Source: Phycisphaerales bacterium
Lineage (GTDB): Bacteria > Planctomycetota > UBA1135 > UBA2386
Length of the DNA stretch: 54,367 bases
Assembly: GCA_020247305.1 (NCBI GenBank)
Contig: JADCJE010000142.1
Location: 1 to 54,367, forward strand
Direction: 5' to 3'
Shown one piece after another: positions 39,301 through 47,024 of the stretch. The position numbers and the translations under genes are program-made. The first letter of the stretch is position 1; the number at the start of each line of letters is the position of its first letter. The notes beneath the pieces were generated by a model. It ran no database searches. It had not been told where the DNA came from and worked only from the letters and a program-made list of their open reading frames with translations.

Positions 39301-39460
39301 TGCCGCCGGTGAACGCGAACCACCCCGGGTCCACGGGCCGCGGCCCGTTGTGCGGCGGCCCCTGGGCGGCGAGCAGGGCCGTCAAGGCGAACGGGGCGAG
39401 CGAGGCGAGCGGGACCGAACGAACGGACGGAGCGAGGCTCCAGCGCATGCGCGCGAGCAT
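36314..39460 (-). CDS. Secreted tandem-domain amidohydrolase (inactive N-terminal plus intact C-terminal domain)
   Basis: 1048 residues, over twice the usual size. ATG at 39448 is an alternative start closer to the signal peptide (MRWSLAPSV). The first half (about 45-460) has amidohydrolase strands, VVRAAGQAAAEATVVVRDG and PGLIEPWYPSDV, with the metal histidines missing. A charged Lys/Asp/Ala linker covers about 530-580. The second half has everything expected: GLHVTPGLIDCHSHTG (His661 and His663), RRWIHCHSYRQDE, GTFQHVLEGYK and the late aspartate in SINSDSDEH. It closes with SLTAGKDADVALWSADPL. A metal-dependent hydrolase of an unknown amide, urea-type or cyclic substrate, exported. Confidence 0.88.
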   Translation of the reverse strand: MLARMRWSLAPSVRSVPLASLAPFALTALLAAQGPPHNGPRPVDPGWFAFTGGKVVRAAGQAAAEATVVVRDGRIVAVEPGGPPPGATVVDCAGLVLYPGLIEPWYPSDVPALDPARSDQHWNPMVQPQRDARDGALVAAADREALRKLGFALAAAVPSGGILKGTAAVVLLDEPAATAPVRVVRDRAFAAASLQTSRDGYPDSEMGAIALLRQSLADGQWFDRCRAAVAKDPALAGRAPQPSAALQALADQRTLPLWCDAQDELQALRLLAVAAEFERPAVVVGSGMEFRRLAAIAATKAAFVVPLAFPDAPDVATAAAAERTSLRQLQSWEQAPTNSKRLLDAGVTVAWTTARLRDRKDFLANVREAMACGVTADEALAALTTVPARLLGIDAHAGSLAAGQLANLVLVAGGGLFDEKAEVREVWVGGVRHVVARPKDEGLDGAWAWRDGWPGGEAATPPVVTIDGDKLTCALGDAKLTVAAVQRDGTTLTCRLAGKEIGMDGEHWLRLFVASDGLRGAVTTPDGRTVAVRCERAPKPADAAEAPKDGDGKTADADGKAKGKDAAKPARKPAPPSLDPLPTPLGGYGFVALPDAAPFAIVGATLWTVEAAGIVRDGALVAQDGRILYAGPRAGMPPLPPGTTTIDGKGLHVTPGLIDCHSHTGIRRGVNESGQAVTAEVRIADVLDPDDVSWYRQLAGGVTAVNQLHGSANAIGGQSQTTKVRYGVANPEDMHLHGAQPGMKWALGENPRGANGPGGGRYPQTRMGVEALIRDRIAAAIAWRREQDAYEALVPFRRAAVLPPRRDLELEAMAEIVGGRRWIHCHSYRQDEIFMLCQLKAEHGAMRIGTFQHVLEGYKVADAIAKAGAGASSFSDWWGYKFEVFDAIADNAAILHEQGVLVSINSDSDEHARRLNTEAAKAVKYGRVAPHEALMFVTANPAKQLGVFAQTGSLTAGKDADVALWSADPLSYDAICTATWVDGRQLFSLARDAECRVRILQERTRLLQRAAAGGAKGRTAKAGDPKDAYWAAEDLTEDYCCRNLMGGR

Positions 39461-39513
39461 AGGCCGCGCGCGCGTCCGCCGCCGCAGGGACTTGCCGCCG
39501 TTCCGGCGGCGGC

Positions 39514-42500
39514 TCAGGCCGCCGTGCCGTTTACCGGGCGGCGGCCGTACAGCCAGCGCCAGGCGCCGCCGGCCGCGCGCCGCAGGTCGTCGAGCACGAG
39601 GTACAGGGCCGGCACGAGCACGAGGCTGACCAGCGTCGCGAACATCACGCCGAAGCCGAGCGCCACTGCCATCGGCACCAGGAAGCGCGCCTGCACGCTC
39701 TTCTCCAGCAGCAGCGGGGTGAGGCCGCCGAACGTCGTCAACGAGGTCAGCAGGATCGGCCGCAGGCGCGCAGCGCCGGCGGTGCGCACGGCGTCGAACA
39801 GCGAGTCGTGCTGCTCGCGCCGCTGGTTGACCCAGTCGACCAGCACGATGTTGTCGTTGACGACGACGCCGGCGAGCGCGACGACGCCGAACAGCGACAG
39901 GATGCTGAGGTCGAAGCCGGTGAGCATGTGGCCGGCGACCGCGCCGACGACGCCGAACGGGATCGCCGTCATGATCAGCAGCGGCTGCGTGAACGACTTC
40001 AGCGGCACGGCCATCAGCGCGTAGATCAGGAACAGCGCGACGGCGAAGCCGCCGGCGAGCGAGCGCAGCAGGTCGGTCTGCTTCTTCTGGTCGCCCTGGA
40101 AGCCCCAGCCGAGGCCGGGATGGCGGGCGACGAGCGCAGGCATCACCGTGTCGCTCAGCCGCGCGTTGACGGCGCCGGGGCTCGCCTCCGGGTCGGTCTC
40201 GTCGATGTCGCCGCTGACGCGCAGCGAGCGCTTGCGGTCGACGCGCGTGATCGTCGAGGCCGAGCGGCCGAGTTCGGCGTCGGCGACCTCGGCGAGCGGG
40301 ATCTCGTCGCCGTTGGCGGTGCGGATGCGCAGGCCGTCGAGGTCCTGCAGCGAGCGGCGGCCCGACTCCGGGTAGCGCACCATCACCTTGACGTCGTCGC
40401 GGCCGCGCTGGATGCGCTGCGCCTCCTCGCCGTAGAACGCCTGCCGCACCTGCCGCGCGAGGTCCTGCTGGGCGAGGCCGAGCGCCTCGGCGGCCGGGCG
40501 GATGCGCAGCTCCAGCTCCGGCTTGCCGGCGCGGAACGACGTCGTCGCGTCCTTCACGTCGGGCATCGCGCGCAGCGCCGCCAGCAGCTCGTCGACGGCC
40601 TTCTGCAGCGTCGCCGGATCCTGGTGGTAGAGCTCGACGTCGACGTCCTTGCCGGTCGAGAAGAACGACGTCGTGTACTGCAGCTCAACGGCGTCGGGGA
40701 TCGCGCCGACGCGCGCGCGGACCTGCGTCAGGATCGCGTCGCTCGGCAGGTCGCGCCGTTCCGACGGCAGCAGCTGCACGTTGAGCTCGGCGAGGTGCGA
40801 GCCCGACTGGAACTGCGCGTCGCGCGAGCCGCCGTTGCGCGCCTGCTCGACCGCGTACGGCTGCGTGCCGATCGACGCGAGCATGTGCTCCAGGATCGGC
40901 TCGGAGCCGGCCGGGCGCCGCTGGTCGAACTCGGCGCACACCTCGCGCACGATGCGTTCGATGCGGGCGAGGTGCTCGCCGGTCGTGCGCAGCGGCGTGC
41001 CCTGCGGCATCGTCAGCGAGACGACGAGGTTGTCGCCGTCGACCGTCGGGAAGAACACGAAGCGCGGCCAGCCGGCGGCGACGCTGCTGAAGCACAGCAT
41101 CACCAGGGCGAGCGACGCGGCGATCGTCGCGTAGCGGAAGCGCAGCGACAGCTCCAGGAACGGCTGGTAGAGCCGCCGCGTCGCGACGTCGAGCAGCGCC
41201 TGGAAGCCCTTCTGCACCGCGAGCCACAGCCGCACCGGCCACGCCGGCCGGCGCGTCGGGTCGTCGGGCGCGAGGCGCGCGAGGTGGGCGGGCAGGCACA
41301 GCTGCGACTCCAGCAGGCTGATCAGCAGCACCGGGATGACGATCAGCGGGATCACGCGCCAGATCTGCGCGTCGCTGCCGGGCACCGCGAAGACCATCGG
41401 CAGGAACGCCGCGACGGTGGTCAGCACCGACGCGAACACCGGGCTGCGCACCTCGCGGCTGCCGCGCAGCGCCGCGAGCAGCGGCGACGCGCCGGCCTGC
41501 CGCTGCAGCACGACGTTCTCGCCGACGACGATCGCGTCGTCGACGACGATGCCGAGCACCAGCAGGAAGGCGAACAGCGAGATCATGTTCACCGACAGGC
41601 CGAGTGCCGGCATCAGCGCGACGGCGCCGAGGAACGACACCGGGATGCCGACGGCGACCCACAGCGCCACGCGCAGCTGCAAGAACAGCGCGAGGATGAC
41701 GAACACGAGCACGAGGCCCTGCATGGCGTTCGTCGTCAGCAGGTCGATGCGGCCCTTGAGGATGATCGACTCGTCGCGCCACGTGTCCATCTTCACGCCG
41801 GGCGGCAGCAGCTTGCGGCCGACGTCCTCGACCCAGCGCTTCACCGCCGCCGTGATCGCGATTGCGTCCTGCTCGCCGACGCGGAACACGCGCAGCAGCG
41901 CCGCCGGCTTGCCGTCGAAGCGGGCCTCGAGGTCGTCTTCGGCGAAGCCGTCGACGACCGTCGCGATGTCGCCGACGGTCACGCGCGTCCCGTCCGGCGC
42001 GGTCAGCAGCGCGATCGCCGCGAACTCCTCGCCGCGGTAGAGCTGGCCCTGCACGCGCAGCAGCGTCTGGCCGCTCGCGGCCTTGATCGCGCCGCCGGGC
42101 AGGTCGAGGCTGCTGCGGCGCACCGCGCGCGCGACGTCGTCGAAGGTCAGCTTGTGGCGGCGCAGGGCGTCCTCGCTGACCTCGATGCGGACCTCGTACG
42201 GCCGCACGGCGGCGAGTTCGATCTGCGAGATCTCGGGCAGGCCGGCGAGCGCGTCGCGCGCCTCCTCGGCGAGCCGCTTCAGCGTCCGTTCGTCGGCGTC
42301 GCCGTGGATCGTGACGCTGATGACCTCCTTGCGGTTCACCAGCCGCGACACCACCGGCTCCTCGATGTCGGCCGGGAAGTTCGGGATCGCGTCGATGCGG
42401 TCCTTCACGTCGGCGAGCACGCGGTCGAGGTCGGCGTCCTGCAGCGTCTCGACGACGACGAGCCCAGCGCCCTCGTTGGCGCTGGACGTCACCTTGTCGA

Positions 42501-42774
42501 CGCCGGTGATGCCTTCGACGGCCTCCTCGACGCGCAGGCACACGCCCTGCTCGACCTCGGCCGTCGTAGCGCCGGGATAGACGACCTGCACCGTGACGAG
42601 GTTGGGCGCGACCTCGGGGAACACCTCGCGCCGCACGCGGCCGGTCAGCAGCGCGGCGGCGCCGGCGACGACGAACAGGATGGCGACGAGCGTCGCGGCG
42701 ACGTGGTTCTGCGTGAACCACGCGAAGAAGCCGGCCTTCTCGGCGGCCGGGATCGTCGGATCGTCGGCGCTCAC
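39514..42774 (-). CDS. RND-family efflux pump inner-membrane transporter
   Basis: 1086 residues from a GTG overlapping the adaptor gene stop (GTGA). AcrB-like layout: membrane helix 1 (ATLVAILFVVAGAAALLTG), first porter loop, helices 2-6, second loop, helices 8-12. Helix 4 keeps the two proton-relay aspartates (VVDDAIVVGENV). In helix 10, the position of the AcrB lysine is Asn in LAGVVVNDNIVLVDWVN, as in the NodG-like branch. It exports a substrate from the periplasm or inner membrane to the TolC-type channel, driven by protons. Last gene of the tetR-tolC-adaptor-RND operon. Substrate unknown. Confidence 0.94.
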   Translation of the reverse strand: MSADDPTIPAAEKAGFFAWFTQNHVAATLVAILFVVAGAAALLTGRVRREVFPEVAPNLVTVQVVYPGATTAEVEQGVCLRVEEAVEGITGVDKVTSSANEGAGLVVVETLQDADLDRVLADVKDRIDAIPNFPADIEEPVVSRLVNRKEVISVTIHGDADERTLKRLAEEARDALAGLPEISQIELAAVRPYEVRIEVSEDALRRHKLTFDDVARAVRRSSLDLPGGAIKAASGQTLLRVQGQLYRGEEFAAIALLTAPDGTRVTVGDIATVVDGFAEDDLEARFDGKPAALLRVFRVGEQDAIAITAAVKRWVEDVGRKLLPPGVKMDTWRDESIILKGRIDLLTTNAMQGLVLVFVILALFLQLRVALWVAVGIPVSFLGAVALMPALGLSVNMISLFAFLLVLGIVVDDAIVVGENVVLQRQAGASPLLAALRGSREVRSPVFASVLTTVAAFLPMVFAVPGSDAQIWRVIPLIVIPVLLISLLESQLCLPAHLARLAPDDPTRRPAWPVRLWLAVQKGFQALLDVATRRLYQPFLELSLRFRYATIAASLALVMLCFSSVAAGWPRFVFFPTVDGDNLVVSLTMPQGTPLRTTGEHLARIERIVREVCAEFDQRRPAGSEPILEHMLASIGTQPYAVEQARNGGSRDAQFQSGSHLAELNVQLLPSERRDLPSDAILTQVRARVGAIPDAVELQYTTSFFSTGKDVDVELYHQDPATLQKAVDELLAALRAMPDVKDATTSFRAGKPELELRIRPAAEALGLAQQDLARQVRQAFYGEEAQRIQRGRDDVKVMVRYPESGRRSLQDLDGLRIRTANGDEIPLAEVADAELGRSASTITRVDRKRSLRVSGDIDETDPEASPGAVNARLSDTVMPALVARHPGLGWGFQGDQKKQTDLLRSLAGGFAVALFLIYALMAVPLKSFTQPLLIMTAIPFGVVGAVAGHMLTGFDLSILSLFGVVALAGVVVNDNIVLVDWVNQRREQHDSLFDAVRTAGAARLRPILLTSLTTFGGLTPLLLEKSVQARFLVPMAVALGFGVMFATLVSLVLVPALYLVLDDLRRAAGGAWRWLYGRRPVNGTAA

Positions 42775-43955
42775 TTGCCGGCCTCGCCGTCGACCGCGGT
42801 GACGCGCATGCCCTCGGCGGCGGCGATCTTGGACAGCAGCACGCGTGCGCCGTCGGGGAGGCCGCCGCGCAGCACGACGCGGTCGGCCTCGGCGCGCAGC
42901 ACGTCGACCGGCCGCTTGCGCAGCGTGTTCTCGGCGTCGACGAGCCACACCGAAGAGCCGTCGACGAGCGCCTCGCGCGGCAGCGCGGTGCAGCCGGCGA
43001 ACGTGCGGCCGACGACGACCGCCTGCACGAACTGCCCGACGAGCAGCGGCGGGCGGGCGTCCTTGCCGTCGGCGGCCGTCCCGCGCGCGTCCTCGATGCG
43101 GGCGACGACGGTCAGCTGGCGCGTGCGGCGGTCGATCTCGCCCTCGGTGCGCACGACGTGGCCGTGCCAGACGTGCGTGCGGCCGGCGAAGTCGGCGCGG
43201 AACGACACCGCCGGGCCCTGGCCGAGCGGCACCTCGTCGTGCAGCGGCAGGTCGAGGTACGCGGCTTCGGCGACCGGGATCGGCAGCCGCACCTCGACGA
43301 CGCCGTCGTCGGCGAGCGTCGCGAGCCGCTGCCCGGGCTGCGCCATCTGGCCGACCTCGGCGACGACTCCGCGCACGCGGCCGGTGAACGGCGCCTTGAG
43401 CTCGGTGCGCTGGCGGTCCCGTTCGGCCTTCTGCAGCGCCGCCTGCGCGGCCGCGAGGCCCGCCTCGGCGTCGCGGATCTGCGGCGCGCGCGCGACGAGG
43501 TCGTCCGGCGTGCGGTCGCCCTCCAGTTCGCGCCACGCGCGCAGCGCCGCGTCGGCCTCGGCGCGTTCCTGCGCCAGCCGCAGCTCGGCGCGCGCGACGT
43601 TGGCGCGCTGCTGCGCGATGGCGAAGTCGAAATCGGCGACGTCGAGGCTGGCCAGCGTCTCGCCGGCCGCGACCATCGCGCCGGCGCGCAGGCCGGGGTT
43701 GACCGCGACGATGCGGCCCTGGACCTCGGCCGACAGGTCGGCGGTGCGCAGCGCCTCGACGGTGCCCTGGGCCGCGACCTGGAAGGTCACGTCCTCCGCG
43801 CGCGCGACCGTGACGCGCACGAGCGGCGGCGGCGGCGGTTCGTCGACGACGGCGGGCTTCTTGCCGCCCTTGGCGATCTGCACGGACACGTAGGCGCCGC
43901 CGCCGAGGATGGCGAACGGCAGGACGATCTGCAGCAAGGTGCGGACGGCGTTCAC
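42771..43955 (-). CDS. Periplasmic adaptor (membrane fusion protein) of RND efflux system
   Basis: 394 residues from a GTG that overlaps the outer-membrane gene stop (GTGA). One N-terminal membrane anchor, about 5-28. The lipoyl half-motif VEALRTADLSAEVQGRIVAV is followed by an alpha-helical hairpin (AQQRANVARAELRLAQERAEAD, AGLAAAQAALQKAERDRQR) and the second lipoyl half ELKAPFTGRVRGVVAEVGQMA. Beta-barrel and membrane-proximal domains complete the protein. It links the RND pump to the outer-membrane channel. The order and four-base overlaps on both sides indicate tightly balanced synthesis. Confidence 0.93.
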   Translation of the reverse strand: MNAVRTLLQIVLPFAILGGGAYVSVQIAKGGKKPAVVDEPPPPPLVRVTVARAEDVTFQVAAQGTVEALRTADLSAEVQGRIVAVNPGLRAGAMVAAGETLASLDVADFDFAIAQQRANVARAELRLAQERAEADAALRAWRELEGDRTPDDLVARAPQIRDAEAGLAAAQAALQKAERDRQRTELKAPFTGRVRGVVAEVGQMAQPGQRLATLADDGVVEVRLPIPVAEAAYLDLPLHDEVPLGQGPAVSFRADFAGRTHVWHGHVVRTEGEIDRRTRQLTVVARIEDARGTAADGKDARPPLLVGQFVQAVVVGRTFAGCTALPREALVDGSSVWLVDAENTLRKRPVDVLRAEADRVVLRGGLPDGARVLLSKIAAAEGMRVTAVDGEAGK

Positions 43956-45391
43956 GGGCGGCTGGCTCCGGCGTCGGGCGCCGGGCGGCGATAGCCGCCG
44001 CCGAGCGCGAGGAAGAGGTCGATGCGGTTGTCGAGGGTCAGGCGGTCGAGCGCGATGCGCGCGGCGTCGGCCAGGAAGCTCTGGCGCTGCGTCTCGGCGA
44101 CGGTGACGAAGTCGACGAGGCCCTTCTGGTAGCGGTCGCGCGCCAGCTCGCGCGCGCGCGCGGCGTGGCCGGCGGCCTCGGCGGTGCGGGCGCGGCGCTC
44201 GCGCAGCTGCGCCTCGGCGCCGAGCACGTCCTCGACCTCGGCGAAGGCCTGGATGAGCGCGCGGCCGTAGCCGGCGGCCGCCTGTTCGAGCAGCGCCTCG
44301 TTGCGGGCGACGTCGGCGCGCAGCGCGCCGTTGCGGAACAGCGGCGCCAGCACGTTGGCGCCGATGCTCCAGACGTGGAAGTCCTCGTCGACGAGGTCCT
44401 CCAGCTCGGTGCTCGCGGTGCCGGCACTGCCGGTCAGGGCGATGCGCGGATAGAGGTTCGCGCGCGCGACGTCGACGCGGCAGCCCGCGGCCGCAAGGCG
44501 CCGTTCGGCGGCGGCGAGGTCGGGTCGGCGCAGCAGCAGGTCGCTCGGCGCGCCGACCGGGATCGCCGGCGCGTCCTGCGGCAGCGTCGCCGGCACGGCG
44601 GCGCCGCCGCGCGGGTAGTCGGCGGCGAGCACGTCGAGCCGGCGCAGCGCGATGCCGAGCGCGTCGCGCCGCTGCGCCACGGCGGCTTCGGCGTTGGCGA
44701 GGTTGGCGCTGGCCTGGTGCACGTCGAGCGCGGGACGGACGCCGCGGCGGAAGCGGTCGCGCACGTCGTCGTACGTCGCGCGCAGCGTCGCGACGGTCGC
44801 CTCGGCGAGCGCGAGCTGCTGGCGCGCCTCGGTCGCCGCGAACCACGCGCGGCACGTCTGCGCGATCAGGCTCGTGCGCGCGGCGGCGGCGTCGGCGGCG
44901 GCGGCCTCGACGTCGGCGATCGCCGCCGACTCGCCGCTGCGCACGCGGCCCCAGACGTCGAGTTCCCAGCGCGCGCTGAGCGTCAGGCCGTAGGTGGTGA
45001 AGGTGCTGCTCGGCACGCCGCCGCCGCCGAACGGGAAGCCGAGGAACAGCCGGCGGTTGCGCTGCGCGTCGAAGCCGCCGTCGAGCTGCGGCAGCGCTTC
45101 GCCGGCGGCGATGCCGCGCGCGGCGGCTGCGGCCTCCAGGCGCGCGAGCGCCTGCGCGAGGTCGAAGCTGCGTTCGAGCACGCGCTGCACGAGCGCGTCG
45201 AGCTGCGGGTCGCGAAACGAGGTCCACCAGTCGTCGGCCAGGGTCGCGCCGGCGGCGCTGGCCTGTGCGCCCGGATTCCAGGCGGCGGGCACGGCGACGT
45301 CCGTCGGCGGCGCTGCGACCGGCGGCGAACTGGCGCAGGCGGCGAGCGCCAGCGCCGCTGCGGCGTGGAGGAGGCGGGGGTGGCGGTTCAT
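43952..45391 (-). CDS. Outer-membrane efflux lipoprotein (NodT/OprM type)
   Basis: 479 residues. Lipoprotein signal with lipobox LAAC (Cys19). Two repeated outer-membrane-efflux domains follow, each with a long helical hairpin and two strands: DLAQALARLEAAAAARGIAAGEALPQL and SARWELDVWGRVRSGE in the first, DLLLRRPDLAAAERRLAAAG and IGANVLAPLFRNGALRADVA in the second. The phrases RRPDL and APLF are typical of the NodT subfamily. It forms the trimeric exit channel for the adaptor and RND pump encoded next. The start overlaps the tetR stop by one base. Confidence 0.93.
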   Translation of the reverse strand: MNRHPRLLHAAAALALAACASSPPVAAPPTDVAVPAAWNPGAQASAAGATLADDWWTSFRDPQLDALVQRVLERSFDLAQALARLEAAAAARGIAAGEALPQLDGGFDAQRNRRLFLGFPFGGGGVPSSTFTTYGLTLSARWELDVWGRVRSGESAAIADVEAAAADAAAARTSLIAQTCRAWFAATEARQQLALAEATVATLRATYDDVRDRFRRGVRPALDVHQASANLANAEAAVAQRRDALGIALRRLDVLAADYPRGGAAVPATLPQDAPAIPVGAPSDLLLRRPDLAAAERRLAAAGCRVDVARANLYPRIALTGSAGTASTELEDLVDEDFHVWSIGANVLAPLFRNGALRADVARNEALLEQAAAGYGRALIQAFAEVEDVLGAEAQLRERRARTAEAAGHAARARELARDRYQKGLVDFVTVAETQRQSFLADAARIALDRLTLDNRIDLFLALGGGYRRPAPDAGASRP

Positions 45392-46062
45392 CAGCCGAGG
45401 GTCTCCGTGCGTCGCCGGCGCGCGGGCGGCGCGGGCGCCTTGCTCTGCATGCCGCTGGCGGCGAACTGGACGAGTTGTTCGACCACGGCGTCGACGTCGT
45501 CGTCGCGGCACAAGTCGTCGGTCAGGTGCCGCAGCGTGGCGGCGTTCTGCAGCGTGTGGGCGATCGCGCCGACGAGGAAGTGCAGCCGCCACCACAGCGT
45601 CGCCGCATCGCAGTCGGGCAGCGCGCGCTGCAGCGCGCCGCAGAAGCGCCAGCCCAGCTCGCGGAACTGCGCGGCGAGGAAGTCGCGCAGGAACGGCGGC
45701 TGCTCGACCATCAGCCGGCCGACCAGCCGGCAGAACCCGGAGCCCGGCTGCACCGGCGCGGCGTCGTGCACGACGCCCGGGCGCAGCAGCGGTTCGACGA
45801 AGGCGCGCACGATCGCTTCGACGCTCGGTTGCGCCGGCAGCGCGTCGAGGCGCGCGCGGCGTTCGGCGTTGATCGGGTCCATGCGGCGCTTGAGTACCGC
45901 GATGGCGAGGCCTTCCTTGCTGCCGAAGTGGTAGCTGACGGCGGCGAGGTTGGCGCCGGCGCGCGCGGTCAGCTCGCGCAGCGACGTTGCCGCGAAGCCG
46001 GCCTCGGCGAACAGCTCCTCGCCGGCGTCGAGGATCGTCGTCTGGGTTGCGGTGGCCGACAT
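45391..46062 (-). CDS. TetR/AcrR-family transcriptional regulator
   Basis: 223 residues. The N-terminal helix-turn-helix domain is clear (TTILDAGEELFAEAGFAATSLRELTARAGANLAAVSYHFGSKEGL). The ligand-binding domain (TLWWRLHFLVGAIAHTLQNA) resembles the CerR-type TetR group. First gene of the efflux operon, so the likely job is to repress the whole operon until the pump substrate binds. A perfect palindrome 36 bp upstream of the start is a good candidate for its operator. The ligand is unknown. Confidence 0.92.
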   Translation of the reverse strand: MSATATQTTILDAGEELFAEAGFAATSLRELTARAGANLAAVSYHFGSKEGLAIAVLKRRMDPINAERRARLDALPAQPSVEAIVRAFVEPLLRPGVVHDAAPVQPGSGFCRLVGRLMVEQPPFLRDFLAAQFRELGWRFCGALQRALPDCDAATLWWRLHFLVGAIAHTLQNAATLRHLTDDLCRDDDVDAVVEQLVQFAASGMQSKAPAPPARRRRTETLG

Positions 46063-46097
46063 CGGGGCGGCGGACGCTAGCGCGCCCGGCGATGCGG

Positions 46098-46113
46098 TCA
46101 AACATACGTTTGA
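46098..46113 (-). promoter_or_regulatory. Probable TetR operator
   Basis: Perfect inverted repeat: 6-bp arms TCAAAC and GTTTGA around a 4-bp centre, 36 bp upstream of the tetR start. This size and the TTCAAAC/GTTTGA half-sites are typical of TetR-family operators. It is an AT-richer island in GC-rich DNA and may overlap the operon promoter. Confidence 0.65.
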
Positions 46114-46151
46114 ATGTCGTTGCGAGTGGCTCTCGCCAGGGGCCGTGCCGC

Positions 46152-46805
46152 TCAGGCGGACTGGCCGTCCGCCGCGCCGCGGCAGAAGCCGTGCGCGCCG
46201 ACCGCCAATTCGCGGTCGGTGGCCTGCAGCAGGCCGGCGAGGGCGGCGTGCGCGGCGAGCCGCACGCTGGCGGCGTCGTCGCCGGCGTTCCCCGCGTCGA
46301 GGAGGCCGGCGAAGACGGCTTCGAGGCCGACGCAGAGCTCCCAGCAGCACTGCATGTCTTCGGCCGGCATGAAGCGCACCTTCGGGTAGTCGAGGACCTC
46401 CGCCACCTGGGCCTGCACGGCCGCGACCCGTTCCGGTGGCAGGCGCGCTGCCGTCGCGATCTGCCACAGCCCAACGAGCAGCACGGCCGTCGCGGCACCG
46501 AGGTCACCGACCACCGGCACTGCGCGACCCGTCGCCCGCTGGACGCCGGCGGCGCACCAAGCCGCCAGCGTGGCTCGCGGGCAGTCCGCGTCGGTGAGTT
46601 CGGCGGCAAGGCACGGCAGCACCAACCACGGTTGCGCGAGGCGGACGTGGACTGCGCGCGCCTGCGGCGTCCTGCCGCCGCGGCCGTCGTTCCTCGCCGT
46701 CAGCAGCGTCGCGAGCCGCGCCCGCCACGGCGCGTCGGCGTGGCGGTCGCCGCAGCCGTGAAGGGCTACCAGGGCGGCCAGGACGGCTTGGCGCGGACGC
46801 GGCAT
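46152..46805 (-). CDS. Hypothetical protein
   Basis: 217 residues from MPRPRQAVLAALVALHG. Mostly alpha-helical, Ala/Leu-rich, with eight Cys including MQCCWELC. No signal peptide, membrane helix or known motif is evident. The segment ATAVLLVGLWQIATAARLPPERV and the acidic VLDYPKVRFMPAEDMQ look like conserved protein rather than antisense noise, and no better frame covers this interval. It ends 89 bp before the tetR start and is divergent from the kelch gene. It could still be a chance ORF of GC-rich DNA. Confidence 0.5.
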   Translation of the reverse strand: MPRPRQAVLAALVALHGCGDRHADAPWRARLATLLTARNDGRGGRTPQARAVHVRLAQPWLVLPCLAAELTDADCPRATLAAWCAAGVQRATGRAVPVVGDLGAATAVLLVGLWQIATAARLPPERVAAVQAQVAEVLDYPKVRFMPAEDMQCCWELCVGLEAVFAGLLDAGNAGDDAASVRLAAHAALAGLLQATDRELAVGAHGFCRGAADGQSA

Positions 46806-47024
46806 GCCGCGGTAAGCGGCAAGCGCGGCAAAGCCACACGCCGAATGCGCCGCCCGTGGGGGTGGCGCTGCGCGCCGCCGCGCTACGCCTACTGCCGGCC
46901 GGGTTCGGCCCATGCGCCCACGCCGTCGTGCCGCCAAGGGCGCATGGTTCCATCGGTCGCGGCGCGGACCATGCCGTTCCTGCGGTTTGCGCAGGCGCGC
47001 CGTTCCCTTACCCCCGGAGACTCC

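Noticed and set aside
39808-43893. A 1361-codon plus-strand frame across the RND and adaptor genes
   Set aside because: Antisense shadow of two clear efflux genes; low-complexity Arg/Asp/Val composition, no domain.
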